Positions 5,170 through 5,626 of a stretch of DNA of 5,626 nt are shown piece after piece. How positions within the stretch are numbered: the first letter of the stretch is position 1; the number at the start of each line of letters is the position of its first letter. Made by a program: the position numbers and the translations under genes. Below the pieces are notes generated by a model. The model saw nothing but the letters and a program-made list of their open reading frames with translations, was not told the DNA's origin and searched no databases. The stretch spans positions 1-5,626 of the forward strand of contig RHBP01000113.1 in the NCBI GenBank assembly GCA_010030955.1, given 5' to 3'. This DNA is from Synechococcaceae bacterium WBB_10_009 (GTDB lineage Bacteria > Cyanobacteriota > Cyanobacteriia > PCC-6307 > Cyanobiaceae).

Positions 5170-5626
5170 ATGGCCAAGTTCGATGCCCACCTGAAGTGCT
5201 CGTTCTGCGGCAAATCGCAGGACCAGGTGCGCAAGCTGATCGCCGGCCCCGGGGTCTACATCTGCGACGAGTGCATCGATCTCTGCAACGAGATCCTCGA
5301 CGAAGAACTGGTGGAGGGCCAGGGCAGCTCCAGCGGCCGCCAAACCGCAGAAGCCAAGGGCAAAACGCCGGCCAAGAAGGCCAGCAAGCCCGCCCCCACC
5401 CTGGCCGAAATCCCCAAGCCCCGGGACATCAAGGCCCACCTCGACGCCCAGGTGGTGGGCCAGGAGGAGGCCAAGAAGGTGCTGTCGGTGGCGGTGTACA
5501 ACCACTACAAGCGGCTGGCCTGGCAAGGGGACGGCAAGGGCGAAACCAGCCAGACCGCCACGCGGCTGCACAAGAGCAACATCCTGCTGATCGGCCCCAC
5601 CGGCTGCGGCAAAACCCTGCTGGCCC
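5170..5626 (+). CDS. clpX: ATP-dependent Clp protease ATP-binding subunit ClpX, N-terminal part (cut by window edge)
   Basis: These are the first 152 codons of ClpX, the AAA+ hexamer that recognises, unfolds and threads substrates into ClpP. The frame is open to the window end. The N-terminal zinc-binding domain (about 1-50) has cysteines C10, C13, C32 and C35 in the C4 arrangement of the family (LKCSFCGKS ... YICDECIDLC). A low-complexity Lys/Ala/Pro-rich linker spans about 51-77. The AAA+ module begins at IPKPRDIKAHLDAQVVGQ (81 on) and includes AVYNHYKRL (108-116). The Walker A motif is GPTGCGKT (142-149), with nucleotide-binding K148. Walker B, pore loops and the ClpP-contacting loop lie outside the window. 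The ATG at 5170 opens directly into the zinc domain as in relatives, and I see no start codon in frame in the few dozen bases upstream. No Shine-Dalgarno is visible. Placement after clpP fits the ClpXP complex. Confidence 0.96.
   Translation, partial: MAKFDAHLKCSFCGKSQDQVRKLIAGPGVYICDECIDLCNEILDEELVEGQGSSSGRQTAEAKGKTPAKKASKPAPTLAEIPKPRDIKAHLDAQVVGQEEAKKVLSVAVYNHYKRLAWQGDGKGETSQTATRLHKSNILLIGPTGCGKTLLA

Noticed and set aside
1..5626. Novel accessory, defence, mobile or CRISPR system
   Set aside because: Every long coding region is a recognisable housekeeping gene in a known neighbourhood, and no terminal repeats, integrase, tRNA-adjacent attachment site or spaced repeats were seen.

Overview
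This window reads as a piece of the core chromosome of a high-GC picocyanobacterium, in the Cyanobium / marine or brackish Synechococcus group. The evidence is high GC by eye (about two thirds, not computed), protein sequences that match my memory of picocyanobacterial orthologues (for example a ClpP with an HPI..RW leader and a ClpX Walker A of the GPTGCGKT type), a gene order known from marine Synechococcus and Prochlorococcus, and start sites without Shine-Dalgarno sequences. The species assignment is inference.

The left half (1-2551) is a minus-strand gene set transcribed towards position 1. asd (aspartate-semialdehyde dehydrogenase, 2551-1469) is followed after 3 bases by dapA (4-hydroxy-tetrahydrodipicolinate synthase, 1465-545). 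After a 102-base spacer with two small hairpins comes the 5' part of the ribonuclease J gene (rnj, 442-1, cut by the window edge). asd and dapA encode consecutive steps from aspartyl phosphate towards diaminopimelate and lysine. RNase J is an RNA-processing enzyme that sits downstream of them.

Positions 2552-2883 are a divergent intergenic region. It holds a short direct repeat beside the asd start, a small hairpin, and an imperfect palindrome overlapping a -10-like element for tig. No complete -35/-10 promoter is convincing on either strand.

The right half (2884-5626) is a plus-strand protein-quality-control cluster: tig (trigger factor, 2884-4356), clpP (ClpP2-type protease subunit, GTG start, 4396-5049) and clpX (AAA+ unfoldase, from 5170, cut by the window edge). 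Trigger factor meets nascent chains at the ribosome exit. ClpX unfolds selected substrates and feeds them to the ClpP chamber, so folding and degradation machinery are encoded side by side. tig and clpP both have a CATAG(G)ATTGG element upstream, and a hairpin followed by a C-rich stretch lies between clpP and clpX.

I found no mobile element, CRISPR array, tRNA, rRNA, toxin-antitoxin or defence gene. The window is ordinary housekeeping DNA. The points worth checking are start-codon choice (asd), possible regulatory elements in the three spacers, and lineage-specific low-complexity tails.
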